NCBI RefSeq assembly: GCF_001182785.1
Contig: NZ_CP012099.1
Span: forward strand, 3,284,501 to 3,348,500
DNA: 64,000 nucleotides
DNA from: Bacillus thuringiensis
GTDB taxonomy: Bacteria > Bacillota > Bacilli > Bacillales > Bacillaceae_G
Reading direction: 5' to 3'
Shown here: positions 9,028 through 19,659 of the stretch, piece by piece
How positions within the stretch are numbered: position 1 is the first letter of the stretch
Layout of the letters: each line of letters begins with the position of its first letter
The notes under the pieces: model-generated
What the model saw: the letters and a program-made list of their open reading frames with translations, nothing else
Database searches by the model: none
Told to the model about the DNA's origin: nothing
Translations under genes and position numbers: made by a program

Positions 9028-9143
9028 TTTATATTATAGTCATTGAAATCTAATTTACTGAAATCATCATACTATATGTTAAGTGAGAAGTAAAGGTGTC
9101 ATACCTTTATAACTATGCAGCATGTAAAAAAGAAAGGGGAAAC

Positions 9144-10811
<1,668 letters not shown>

Positions 10812-10887
10812 TCAACGTAGTTTTAATTTCACATCCTATTCAAGATTGTTTACAATTTACCTATAAAAACATAACGGAGGGATTTCT

Positions 10888-11679
10888 ATGACAGACTTTC
10901 AAAAACAATTTTTCGCACGATTATATATAGAAGAAAAAGACACAGTTTCATTTGAAGATTTATCTAACATTATGTACGCAATGGCACAAACTGTTCCTTT
11001 TGAAAACTTAAATATTCTCGAAAAGAATTTTAAAGAAATATCAAAAGAAAATTTGAAAGAGAAAATTTTAGTAAATAACCGTGGCGGTCTTTGTTATGAA
11101 CTCAATCCTACTATGTATTACTTCCTTAAAGACGCTGGATTTGATGTTCATCTCGTTTCAGGAACAGTTTATAACGCTGCAAACTCCATATGGGCTGTTG
11201 ATTCTGGCCATATCGCAACCGTTTTAACACATCATAATGAATCTTATTTAATTGAAGTAGGATTCGGATCATACTTACCTCTTGCCCCTGTCCCTTTCTC
11301 AGGTGAAGTCATTCACTCTGTTACAGGAGATTATCGTATTCGTAAAGAAATGACCGAAAAGGGAAACTACATTTTAGAGATGCGGAAAAACAATGAGTTC
11401 TTGGATCAATCTTCTGCTGATGATTGGACGTTAGGTTATGCATTTTATATAGAAGAAGTGGATGAAGAAAAAGCAAATACAGCACAAAAAATTATCGTTG
11501 AACATGAAGGGTCACCCTTTAATAAAGTACCTCTTATTGTAAAACTAACTGAAGATGGGCATGCCTCTTTAACGAAAGATAGCCTTACAGTAGCGAAAAA
11601 TGGTAAAAAAACGAAAGAAACCGTTACAGACATGCAATATACAAACCTTTTACATTCAAAATTCGGAATTACACTATAA
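10888..11679 (+). CDS. nat: Arylamine N-acetyltransferase with Cys-His-Glu triad
   Basis: A 263-residue arylamine N-acetyltransferase that moves acetyl groups from acetyl-CoA to arylamines through a cysteine intermediate. Active-site Cys69 is in NNRGGLCYELN and His108 in DSGHIATVL. The third residue, normally Asp in a VDVGFG motif, is Glu123 here (YLIEVGFG). I recall that one B. cereus NAT (called NAT3) was shown to be active with such a Cys-His-Glu triad, so this is probably that protein rather than a dead one. The ATG is preceded by ACGGAGGG. A terminator follows immediately. Confidence 0.92.
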   Translation: MTDFQKQFFARLYIEEKDTVSFEDLSNIMYAMAQTVPFENLNILEKNFKEISKENLKEKILVNNRGGLCYELNPTMYYFLKDAGFDVHLVSGTVYNAANSIWAVDSGHIATVLTHHNESYLIEVGFGSYLPLAPVPFSGEVIHSVTGDYRIRKEMTEKGNYILEMRKNNEFLDQSSADDWTLGYAFYIEEVDEEKANTAQKIIVEHEGSPFNKVPLIVKLTEDGHASLTKDSLTVAKNGKKTKETVTDMQYTNLLHSKFGITL

Positions 11680-11685
11680 GTATGT

Positions 11686-11712
11686 AAGCCTTGTTATTTT
11701 AGCAAGGCTTTT
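11686..11712 (+). terminator. Terminator after nat
   Basis: AAGCCTTG and CAAGGCTT arms with a T run, 7 bp past the nat stop codon. Confidence 0.75.
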
Positions 11713-11796
11713 CAATTTTCAGCAGGGATTTTTTGCAATTTGTTGTATTTCATAGTTATATAGAAATATAACTACATGTTTAGAAAGGAAATGATT

Positions 11797-13584
11797 ATGA
11801 CAGAACTTAAAGATCGATTACAAGTAGCTGATATAGAAAAATGGGATTTAACAGACATTTACCATACAATTGAAGATTGGGAAAGTGATTTTCATAAAAT
11901 TGAAGTATTAACGAAGGAATTACACGAGTTTAATGGCAATATTCACGATGGCAATAGTTTATTAGCTTATTTAACGAAGAGTGAAGAAATTTCTAGCATA
12001 ATATCTTTAATGTTCGCTTATGCACGATTACAATCTGACCTTGATACACGCGATACTGACGCGCAATCTCTTGTCGATAAAGTATCACAATTACACGTGA
12101 AAGTAAGTGCAGCTAAATCTTTCTTTTCCCCCTTCTTACTTAGCATTGACGAAAGCACATTACATTCTTACATAGAAGAAACAGAAGGCTTACAATATTA
12201 TAAAGAAGACTTGTTTGAATTATACCGTTATAAAAAACATGTATTGAATAAGGACCAAGAAGAAATTTTATCACAGATGGGTGAAGCTCTTTCTTCTCCA
12301 CAGCACACATTTGGTATGTTAAACAATGCAGATATATTATTTGGTGAAGTGACGACTGACGATGGAGAAAAAGTGAACTTAACACGCGGAATGTATGCAA
12401 AGTTAATAGAAGATACGAATCGTGAAAAGCGTAAAGAAGCTTATAAAGCATATTACAAACCATATGTTCAGTTAAAGAATTCCATCGCATCTACTTTATC
12501 CGCTGCTATTAAAAATAATGTTACCGTTTCGAAGCTAAGAAACTATCCATCAGCGCTAGAGAAATCATTATTTGGCGATATGGTTCCGAAAGAAGTATAT
12601 GAAAACCTTATTGATACAACGAAAAAAAACATTCAAACATTACATACATACAATGAAATTCGAAAAGAAAAATTAAACGTAGATGAACTAAGACAATACG
12701 ACTTAGGCGTCGATTTAGTAGAAGGTGCAAAACAAGACATCCCATATAGTGAAGCATTTGACATTATGATTGCATCACTAGCTCCTTTAGGAGAAGAATA
12801 TATTGAGACATTAAAAAGTTTTAAAGATAAACGATATATAGACGTAAGAGAAACACCAGGAAAACGTTCTGGTGCTTATAACTTTGGTGTATATGGTGTT
12901 CACCCTTTCATTCTTTTAAATCATCACGATGATTTAAATAGCCTGTTCACTCTTACTCATGAATGCGGGCACGGTATGCATACGCACTATTCACATGGAT
13001 ACCAACCAAGAATTTCTGCACATTATTCTATCTTTGTGGCAGAAGTCGCTTCTACAGTAAATGAAGTGTTATTAATTCACTATTTATTAAAAGAAGCAAA
13101 AGAAACGAACGTGCGTAACCATTTAGTTAACCATTTTATTGAAAAATTCAAAGGTACTTTCTTTACACAAATTATGTTTGCAGAATTTGAAAAAATCACA
13201 CATGAAATGGCGGAACAAGGTAAACCATTAAATGCACAAGTCTTCAGTGAAATTTATGAAAAACTATTTAAAGAATATAACGGTGATTCACTTGTATTTG
13301 ATGAAGAAGTAAAATACGGATGGGCTAGAATCCCTCATTTCTACCGCCCGTTTTACGTATACAAATATGCAACTGGATTCGCATCTGCCATTCAAATCGC
13401 TGATAAACTATTAAGCGGTGATCCGAATGCTCAGAAAAATTATATTGAATTCCTGAAAGGTGGAAGTTCTGATTATCCACTAAACCTATTGAAAAAAGCT
13501 GGTGTTGATTTAACTACGCCAGAACCGATTGAAAGTGCATTGAAACAATTCACTCAACTTGTTGAGGAGTTTTCAGCATTATAA
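11797..13584 (+). CDS. pepF: Oligoendopeptidase F, M3 family zinc peptidase
   Basis: A 595-residue cytosolic M3B metallopeptidase that cuts short peptides. The zinc motif HECGH is at residues 388-392 in LFTLTHECGHGMHTHYS, with the downstream glutamate region HYSIFVAEVASTVNE. The N-terminal helical domain precedes the catalytic domain as usual, and length is near the family's 600. The chosen ATG (MTELKD) is the one with AGAAAGGA at proper spacing; two in-frame ATGs lie just upstream, one too close to the site and one before it. A strong terminator overlaps the stop. Confidence 0.92.
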   Translation: MTELKDRLQVADIEKWDLTDIYHTIEDWESDFHKIEVLTKELHEFNGNIHDGNSLLAYLTKSEEISSIISLMFAYARLQSDLDTRDTDAQSLVDKVSQLHVKVSAAKSFFSPFLLSIDESTLHSYIEETEGLQYYKEDLFELYRYKKHVLNKDQEEILSQMGEALSSPQHTFGMLNNADILFGEVTTDDGEKVNLTRGMYAKLIEDTNREKRKEAYKAYYKPYVQLKNSIASTLSAAIKNNVTVSKLRNYPSALEKSLFGDMVPKEVYENLIDTTKKNIQTLHTYNEIRKEKLNVDELRQYDLGVDLVEGAKQDIPYSEAFDIMIASLAPLGEEYIETLKSFKDKRYIDVRETPGKRSGAYNFGVYGVHPFILLNHHDDLNSLFTLTHECGHGMHTHYSHGYQPRISAHYSIFVAEVASTVNEVLLIHYLLKEAKETNVRNHLVNHFIEKFKGTFFTQIMFAEFEKITHEMAEQGKPLNAQVFSEIYEKLFKEYNGDSLVFDEEVKYGWARIPHFYRPFYVYKYATGFASAIQIADKLLSGDPNAQKNYIEFLKGGSSDYPLNLLKKAGVDLTTPEPIESALKQFTQLVEEFSAL

Positions 13585-13618
13585 AAAGCATGCAGAGTAT
13601 ATGCTCTGCATGCTTTTT
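13583..13618. terminator. Strong bidirectional terminator
   Basis: Perfect 15-bp arms AAAAAGCATGCAGAG / CTCTGCATGCTTTTT with a six-base loop, between the convergent pepF and agmatine deiminase-family genes. Confidence 0.85.
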
Positions 13619-13631
13619 CATTTGAATTACT

Positions 13632-14678
13632 CTATTCTATATGCTGCTGCGTCACACAGTGAATCATACCACCATACGCATACAATTCATTCACATAAAT
13701 ACCGACAATTCTTCTTCCTGGAAACTGACCTTCAATAATTTGCAGCCCTAACTTGTCATGTTCATCGCCATATACAGGAACTAATACGACTTCATTACCA
13801 ATATAAAAATTCAAATATGAACCCTTACAGTCTGCTTCTTTTACCACTTTTCTTGTTACTGGTACTGGAATGAGCTGAAATGGCTTTCCATCTATATTTT
13901 TCGCTCGTCGCAATTCTTGATAATGCTTTTCGTACGCCTCCAAAAGGTATGGCTCTCCTTCACCGAAAGGATCATATTCATACAGTATCGTATTTTCATT
14001 TACAAACCGTGCCGCGCCATCAATATGATAATCCGTATCTTCATCATAATTATCTTCTCCGCGTATACCAGTTATCCATATAAAATTCGTTACTCCTAAA
14101 TATTTCGTTAACTCCATTTCAATTTCTTTCTGACTTAGTGTGGGATTTCGATTTTCATTTATAATAGACGTTTTCGCCGCCATTAAGGTCCCGTTTCCGT
14201 TTATCTCAATTCCCCCGCCCTCTAGACAGACACTAGATTCAACTTTTGGAATGCGATACATTTCACTTATTTTATTCGGAATATTAGCGTCTTTTTCGTA
14301 CGGATATTTATTTCCCCAACCATTAAATATCCAGTGCGTTAGGCAGCGATTCCCTTTCTTATCCGTTACAAAGATTGGTCCGTTATCTCTTATCCAAATA
14401 TCATCAGTTTCTTGAATTAAGAAATCAATTTTATCCATATTTACATTAGCTTCCATTAACTTCGATTGGACATGTATTTTCTCTTCTTCATCACATACAA
14501 CAATATGGACATTTTCTCCATAGTGAAGCTCCTTTGCCATCGATATCCAAATATCATCTAACTTAGCTCTATAACCTTCACCTCTATGTGCTTTATCATG
14601 TGGCCATTGGAGCCATGTACCTTCATGTTTCTCCCATTCCGCAGGCATATAAAACAAACTATTTTCTATATTTCTCAT
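13632..14678 (-). CDS. Agmatine deiminase family (PAD_porph) enzyme
   Basis: A 348-residue cytosolic guanidino-group deiminase of the agmatine/Porphyromonas-type PAD family, which turns agmatine into N-carbamoylputrescine or acts on related guanidines. Visible family motifs are HEGTWLQWPHD, TDDIWIRDNGPIFV, CLEGGGIEINGNGT, DTDYHIDGAARF (catalytic His) and the C-terminal GGMIHCVTQQ with nucleophile Cys341. It ends at a shared terminator and starts behind its own promoter, which carries the 21-bp dyad also found before the amidohydrolase and the lipoprotein deiminase. Whether the substrate is agmatine is not proven by sequence. Confidence 0.85.
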   Translation of the reverse strand: MRNIENSLFYMPAEWEKHEGTWLQWPHDKAHRGEGYRAKLDDIWISMAKELHYGENVHIVVCDEEEKIHVQSKLMEANVNMDKIDFLIQETDDIWIRDNGPIFVTDKKGNRCLTHWIFNGWGNKYPYEKDANIPNKISEMYRIPKVESSVCLEGGGIEINGNGTLMAAKTSIINENRNPTLSQKEIEMELTKYLGVTNFIWITGIRGEDNYDEDTDYHIDGAARFVNENTILYEYDPFGEGEPYLLEAYEKHYQELRRAKNIDGKPFQLIPVPVTRKVVKEADCKGSYLNFYIGNEVVLVPVYGDEHDKLGLQIIEGQFPGRRIVGIYVNELYAYGGMIHCVTQQHIE

Positions 14679-14709
14679 ACGTGTTCACCCCTTATATGAA
14701 TGTACGTAC

Positions 14710-14740
14710 AGTCTATACTTTGACATCGTGTTAAGGTCAA
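14710..14740 (-). promoter_or_regulatory. MerR-type promoter and operator, copy 2
   Basis: On the minus strand TTGACC (-35) and TAGACT (-10) are 19 bp apart. The sequence from TTGACC to the centre, TTAACA, CG, ATGTCAA, forms an imperfect dyad at 14720-14740 that matches copy 1 at 18 of 21 positions. The long 19-bp spacer is the hallmark of MerR-activated promoters. It lies 32 bp before the deiminase start codon. Confidence 0.6.
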
Positions 14741-14785
14741 CAGGAATATCTTCATTTACTTGTAGGAACTTTATAAGGTGACTCT

Positions 14786-16528
14786 TTATTTCGCCTTGTG
14801 ATACACTACTTCTCCTTGTAAAACCGTCACTAATACTTTCGCATTTGGAATCTTATCGGCACTCATTTTAGTAATATCTTCATTTAGTAGTATCATATCA
14901 GCTGACTTTCCAACTTCTATCGAGCCAGTTATATTATCAAGCCCTAATGCTTTCGCTGGCTTAATTGTATAAGCATCAATAGCTGCGTATACATCAGACA
15001 AACCCTTTTCATCAATGCTTAATGCATTCGAAATCGTCACAAGCGGATTCAGTTCATTTACATCCCAATCACTACTAAGTGATACATTCGCACCGGTTTT
15101 CCAAATTCGCCCTAACGGCATAATTCGTTTCATTTGCTGATTTGTAAAATACGTACTTGCCCAGCTTTGTTTTGAATCTTCCGCAAAATCATGACCTACT
15201 TGAAAATCAGCGCTAATACCTAATTTAGCAAAACGATCTATATCACTATCTTCTACCATTTCCACATGCGTAAGTGTATACGGCTGTTTTGCGCCTTCTT
15301 TTTTCGCTGCTTCAATCGCATTTAAACTCTCTCTTACCCCACCATCACCAATTGTGTGAATGAGTGCACCGTAACCAATTTTATTAAGCTCTGTTAACCA
15401 CCATTTCATTTTTTCTTCCGGAATATAGTTCAAGCCATACGGGGTTCCTTTAAACCACTCAAATTTATATTTTTCTAGTGTTTTTGCAGTACTATTAATA
15501 CTAATTCCATCACTATACATTTTCACTTGATTAATAAGCATGCGGGATGACAGATCATCACGTTTAATTTTTTGGAAATACTCCATTTGTTCTGTTTCAT
15601 TTAAATTTGGATATACCCATGGACGAAGTACTACTCGCGTTGTTAGCTTTTTTTCGTCATTTACTTTATTCCAAACTTCTAACCAACCTCGCTTCCAATA
15701 AAGACGTCCATCACCAACTGTAGTAATACCATTCTTCGCAACCTCATCTAAACCGTCTAACAAACCTTCATAATTTTTTTCAAAGAGATTTGGTTGAGAG
15801 TTCCATGCTTTTTCCATCACGATATCTCCTGCTGTATCATAAAGAATACCAAACGGTTCTCCTGTCTCGGAATCCCGAATAATCCTTCCACCTTGTGGAT
15901 CTTTCGTATCTTTATTTATTCCAGCTAACTCGAGTGCCTTTGAATTAACCCATACAGAATGGGACGTTCTTTCCATAATTAATACTGGATTATTAGGAAA
16001 TAACTCATCAAGAACTTGTAATGGGGTTTGTTGTTCTGATTTTTCGTCCATATCTTTTAACAGCTCTTCCAAACTGAATCCCGTTCCACTTATCCATTCG
16101 CCATCTTTCACACCTTTTTTACAAGCCTTTAAATACGAGCGTTGTTTTTGCAGAGAAGCATCTGATGAAACACTACAATTTCCTGCTGCTGGTGATTTCG
16201 CTTCAAATATATGATTATGATTGTCCACAAAACCAGGGAGGATAAAACGTCCTTGTAAATCCACCACTTTCGTATCTTCATTTATAAATGCCTCTACATC
16301 CTTGTTTGAACCAACAAATGTAATTTTCCCCGCTTTAACGGCTACAGCCTCTACGATATCTTGCTTTTCATTTGAAGTATAGATTGTACCATTTTTAAAC
16401 ACTACATTTTCAGGTAACTGATTAGGTAGTACAGCGCTACCACTCTCACCTTCTCCTACTCCAGAAGTACATGCCGAAATCCATAGCATACTTAGAACTA
16501 GACAAATAATCATGATTGTCCTTCTCAT
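14786..16528 (-). CDS. Lipoprotein amidohydrolase (YtcJ-like, metal-dependent)
   Basis: A 580-residue amidohydrolase-superfamily enzyme anchored outside the membrane: the signal peptide ends in the lipobox ISAC (lipidated Cys near residue 20). Motifs are GFVDNHNHIFEA (HxH metal ligands), LIHTIGDGGVRES, YTLTHVEMVEDSD and SLSSDWDVNELNPL (catalytic Asp), as in the YtcJ/AepA group of uncharacterised hydrolases. AAGGAGAGAG precedes the ATG. It follows a MerR gene and starts behind a perfect MerR-type operator, suggesting that it hydrolyses a compound in the same pathway as the neighbouring guanidine deiminases. The real substrate is unknown. Confidence 0.85.
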   Translation of the reverse strand: MRRTIMIICLVLSMLWISACTSGVGEGESGSAVLPNQLPENVVFKNGTIYTSNEKQDIVEAVAVKAGKITFVGSNKDVEAFINEDTKVVDLQGRFILPGFVDNHNHIFEAKSPAAGNCSVSSDASLQKQRSYLKACKKGVKDGEWISGTGFSLEELLKDMDEKSEQQTPLQVLDELFPNNPVLIMERTSHSVWVNSKALELAGINKDTKDPQGGRIIRDSETGEPFGILYDTAGDIVMEKAWNSQPNLFEKNYEGLLDGLDEVAKNGITTVGDGRLYWKRGWLEVWNKVNDEKKLTTRVVLRPWVYPNLNETEQMEYFQKIKRDDLSSRMLINQVKMYSDGISINSTAKTLEKYKFEWFKGTPYGLNYIPEEKMKWWLTELNKIGYGALIHTIGDGGVRESLNAIEAAKKEGAKQPYTLTHVEMVEDSDIDRFAKLGISADFQVGHDFAEDSKQSWASTYFTNQQMKRIMPLGRIWKTGANVSLSSDWDVNELNPLVTISNALSIDEKGLSDVYAAIDAYTIKPAKALGLDNITGSIEVGKSADMILLNEDITKMSADKIPNAKVLVTVLQGEVVYHKAK

Positions 16529-16569
16529 ATTCTCTCTCCTTTTTATTATGATAAATTGCTTTCGTACAT

Positions 16570-16608
16570 AGAATAAGGATTGACATAATGTTAATGTCAA
16601 TCCTTATT
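16570..16608 (-). promoter_or_regulatory. MerR-type promoter and operator, copy 1
   Basis: A perfect 15-bp inverted repeat (16572-16586 and 16594-16608) contains, on the minus strand, TTGACA (-35), exactly 19 bp, then TATTCT (-10). It begins right after the MerR stop codon and lies 41 bp before the amidohydrolase start. The symmetrical dyad centred in an overlong spacer is the classical MerR activator site; no T run follows, so a terminator is less likely. Confidence 0.68.
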
Positions 16609-16609
16609 C

Positions 16610-17431
16610 TCATTCTATTTTCGTAACTAAAAAACAAATTTGTGTCACATACTCTTCTGCTAAACAATCACATTCAGGTCCCTTTATATAAACCTCATAT
16701 GGCGAATTAACTATTACATACCCATTTTTTTCAACCCATTCTTCTAACGCTATATAAGCGTAACCTATATAGTCGTAACTTCCATAATGCATAGTAGTAA
16801 CGATTTGATGTGGACTTAGTTTTTTCATTTCATATTCTTGTACTACGTCTTCATCATTCCCCTGCATAACCGGGATTCTTAATTCAATATCACTGTTACT
16901 TGGAATATATTCTTCATCATAAAAGACTGCAGATGGCGAACCGACTATTTGAAAATCATTTTTTTGTACCTCTTCATATAAGTCATAAAAATAATCATCC
17001 ATATCATCTATATCTATTTTTACTCTTTGAGTAATTATCGTTACTTCATTCCTCATTCCCATTAATATATCGTAATTTCTATGACGAGCAATATTTAGAC
17101 TACTATTCACCTTTACCATTTCATTCATTTCTGAAATAACCTGTAAATTTTGCTTCACTTCATGAGACAACTCGATAATTTGTGATTGTATATGTTGAAC
17201 AAACGAATCTTGATCTGATGACTGCAAAACAATTTTAATTTTTGGAAGAGGAAATTTATACTCCCTTAGCTTTTTGATTTTCAACGCTACTTCCAGCTGC
17301 CCTTGTTCATAATACCTATACCCATTAACCGGATTCACATATGCCGGTTTTAATATCTCCTCTTTGTCATAATGTCTTAACATCCGCGTACTCATTTTAC
17401 AAATCCGAGAAAACTCAGCGATGGTATACAT
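16610..17431 (-). CDS. MerR-family regulator with GyrI-like effector domain
   Basis: A 273-residue MerR-type activator: N-terminal winged helix-turn-helix (MYTIAEFSRICKMSTRMLRHYDKE, NPVNGYRYYEQGQL) over residues 1-70, a dimerising coiled coil to about residue 115, then a C-terminal GyrI/BltR-like small-molecule domain (residues 120-273, with EEWVEKNGYVIVNSPYEVYIKGP typical of it). AAGGAG lies seven bases before the ATG. It sits 42 bp behind a deiminase-family gene, so the two form an operon, and directly before a MerR-type promoter. Its likely targets are the three promoters sharing that dyad. Confidence 0.85.
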   Translation of the reverse strand: MYTIAEFSRICKMSTRMLRHYDKEEILKPAYVNPVNGYRYYEQGQLEVALKIKKLREYKFPLPKIKIVLQSSDQDSFVQHIQSQIIELSHEVKQNLQVISEMNEMVKVNSSLNIARHRNYDILMGMRNEVTIITQRVKIDIDDMDDYFYDLYEEVQKNDFQIVGSPSAVFYDEEYIPSNSDIELRIPVMQGNDEDVVQEYEMKKLSPHQIVTTMHYGSYDYIGYAYIALEEWVEKNGYVIVNSPYEVYIKGPECDCLAEEYVTQICFLVTKIE

Positions 17432-17473
17432 ATCAATACTCCTTGAATATATTTTCTTTTCATTACTTATTTA

Positions 17474-18451
17474 TTAAAACCAATCAAAAATCTTCTTCAT
17501 TGAAAAATCTTCATTCTGATTTTTTAATCTTCTCATTTTTGAAGGTAACAAATGACTTGGACAATACCATGTTAAACAATTCATTGCGCCTCCCATTGTT
17601 GATATTTCTCCTACATGAATTTGAATAACTTGCTTCTCCGTATACTGTTGAATATATCGTAAAACTTCCTCATCTTTAGCTAGTCCAAACTTAGGAACAT
17701 AAAGAGCATCACATGATTCTAACATATTTATATACAACCCTTTTGCCGATGCTATCTCTTGATCATATTGTCCTTTCTCTGTATATGATGAAGGAACAAC
17801 TATAAATGCAGCTTCTGGCATTTGTTCTTGAATAATCTCTTGAACACTATATCTAAATTCATGATCCCCTAAAAAATCACTAATAAACATTGTATGTTCA
17901 TCAATAAATTTAACCATTCCGTCTGCGTGTGCTAGTACATCCCCTTCTTCAGCAGGAATAATAATAACTCGACTCACATCTAAATCCCATTCTAACTGCT
18001 CAATAATTTCCTCTTCTGTCCAATCATCGTTATCATCAAATATACGTTCTGTTAATATTACGGTATCTTTTTTATTCCAAATAAGATTACCACCATCTAA
18101 TATTAATGGGGATTTCACATATTCAAAATCGTTCTTTTTCAACCATTTATTAAACTGTTGATCTAAATATCGCCCCTGATCATCCGGCAAATAATTTGGT
18201 CTATATTTAAATTTAACTAGATGAGTTGTGACAACCGGTGCAACATCTCTTAGCCAAATATCATCATACTCAAAACAGCTCGTATGAAAGTCTTGTTCTT
18301 CAACAGATAAAGATATAAGTTGATCTGCAATTGATTTCTTTTCATTTAAACATTCATTAAAGTAAATCAAGTCTTCATAAAATGGTTGATAATATTCATT
18401 CGATTCGTCTGGTATTGCAGTAAAAATAATGCCATTATGTTTTTGTTCCAT
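17474..18451 (-). CDS. Agmatine deiminase family enzyme, divergent paralogue
   Basis: A 325-residue member of the same PAD_porph/agmatine deiminase family as the proteins at 13632 and 20380, but clearly more distant. Retained motifs are EYDDIWLRDVAPV, LILDGGNLIW, VLAHADGMVKF (catalytic His) and STMGGAMNCLTWYC with the nucleophile Cys292. The HEGTWLQWPH start motif is replaced by ITFAIPDE-like sequence (IIFTAIPDESNEYY), hinting at a different substrate. No signal peptide is present. It is the first gene of an operon with the MerR regulator. The three-base-exact 21-bp dyad is not found upstream of it. Confidence 0.8.
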   Translation of the reverse strand: MEQKHNGIIFTAIPDESNEYYQPFYEDLIYFNECLNEKKSIADQLISLSVEEQDFHTSCFEYDDIWLRDVAPVVTTHLVKFKYRPNYLPDDQGRYLDQQFNKWLKKNDFEYVKSPLILDGGNLIWNKKDTVILTERIFDDNDDWTEEEIIEQLEWDLDVSRVIIIPAEEGDVLAHADGMVKFIDEHTMFISDFLGDHEFRYSVQEIIQEQMPEAAFIVVPSSYTEKGQYDQEIASAKGLYINMLESCDALYVPKFGLAKDEEVLRYIQQYTEKQVIQIHVGEISTMGGAMNCLTWYCPSHLLPSKMRRLKNQNEDFSMKKIFDWF

Positions 18452-18682
18452 ATTATTTACCTCGCTTTTTAATAGTAGTTACATAACTGATTTCACAAAG
18501 CAAACTATTCCTAAATTTATATCTTTTTTCATTACAACTCATGCAACATGTACATTTCATGAATGGATTATAGCATGGAGAAATATTATATATTTATATA
18601 AAAAATATAAAGCTGACGTTAAGCCTTAAATTGACTCTTGACAAGTTTTTTAAATAACTTATTTTAAAACAACAATAAATGA

Positions 18683-19615
18683 TTAAATGATTTTTTTATC
18701 ACGATTCAAACCCATTGCTTCTAATAGATTGTTTTGATTATATAGATTCACTAAATGCGCTTCTACTCCTATACAAATTCCTTCTAGCGGAAGATCATTT
18801 GGATCCTGACCAAAGGGATCTTCAATTTCAACCCCTATTGCTTCAATACCTATGAATGCAAAACTTATAAACGTAGTCGCAAGTACTGTAAACCATCCGA
18901 GACTATCAACAAGACCAATCGGTAAAGTCGCACAAAATATAATCAATAAAATTTTTATATGAGCAAAATATGCAAAAGGAATAGGTGTTGTTTTGATACG
19001 ATCACATCCCCCCACAGATGTAAGTAACGTATTCAAATCCGTTTCCATACTAATTATCGCATTTGGATGAATTTGCCCCGTTTTCAAACCTTTTGATAGT
19101 ATAGTTTTTAACATAAAAACTATACTAATCGGTAAATGATTGGACTCAACCAAAAATGCTTTTTCCTTCTCAGAACAGACAGCAAGCAATGATTTCACTT
19201 CAGATAAATCTTTTTCCTCTCTCAAGTGTCCTTTCGCTAACTTTGGAAATGCAATTAATAGATGTAAAAATTTTATTTTTTCCTGCTCCATACTCTTCCC
19301 TTTAGAATCCCAATGACACAAAAAACTAATTGCTAAATTTCTAGTACAAGCACCAATCGTGCCAAACAGCTTTCTACCTTCCCAGTACCGATCATAGGCA
19401 GTATTCGTACGAAACACTAATAGTAATCCTAAAGCTCCTCCGACGATTACCCAGGGAGTCTGATTTATATTTATTTCTGTATAGTAATAATTAATCACAG
19501 CTACTATCGTTGAAATACACGTATATAATACGATTTGCGGGAAAATATCTCTTATAATTGTCCCTTTTAATGTAAATATTTGATGTAAACTATTTTGATT
19601 ATTGTAATGAACCAT
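18683..19615 (-). CDS. Bestrophin-like membrane protein (UPF0187)
   Basis: A 310-residue integral membrane protein of the bestrophin/UPF0187 family; bacterial homologues form pentameric ion channels. Family features are the early membrane segment with WVIVGGALGLLLVFRTNTAYDRYWEGRK, the internal helices around ICATLPIGLVDSLGWF, and the C-terminal FIGIEAIGVEIEDPFGQDPNDLPL, whose acidic cluster resembles the bestrophin calcium-clasp region. Ion selectivity is not evident. It follows a PsiE-like gene and a tiny hydrophobic reading frame on the same strand. No close functional link to the deiminases is shown. Confidence 0.83.
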   Translation of the reverse strand: MVHYNNQNSLHQIFTLKGTIIRDIFPQIVLYTCISTIVAVINYYYTEININQTPWVIVGGALGLLLVFRTNTAYDRYWEGRKLFGTIGACTRNLAISFLCHWDSKGKSMEQEKIKFLHLLIAFPKLAKGHLREEKDLSEVKSLLAVCSEKEKAFLVESNHLPISIVFMLKTILSKGLKTGQIHPNAIISMETDLNTLLTSVGGCDRIKTTPIPFAYFAHIKILLIIFCATLPIGLVDSLGWFTVLATTFISFAFIGIEAIGVEIEDPFGQDPNDLPLEGICIGVEAHLVNLYNQNNLLEAMGLNRDKKII

Positions 19616-19659
19616 ATTTACAAAAACCTCTTTCTCTATTAACCTTTTATTCTTTTAAA

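Noticed and set aside
12140..12490. 116-codon minus-strand frame inside pepF
   Set aside because: Antisense shadow of a strongly coding M3 peptidase frame, with no start signal.
16572..16608. Reading the 15-bp palindrome as a MerR gene terminator
   Set aside because: No T run follows on the transcribed strand, and both promoter boxes sit at exact 19-bp spacing inside it; similar dyads recur at two other promoters.
16446..16667. 73-codon minus-strand frame spanning the MerR end and amidohydrolase start
   Set aside because: Crosses two real genes and the operator dyad in another frame; no ribosome binding site.
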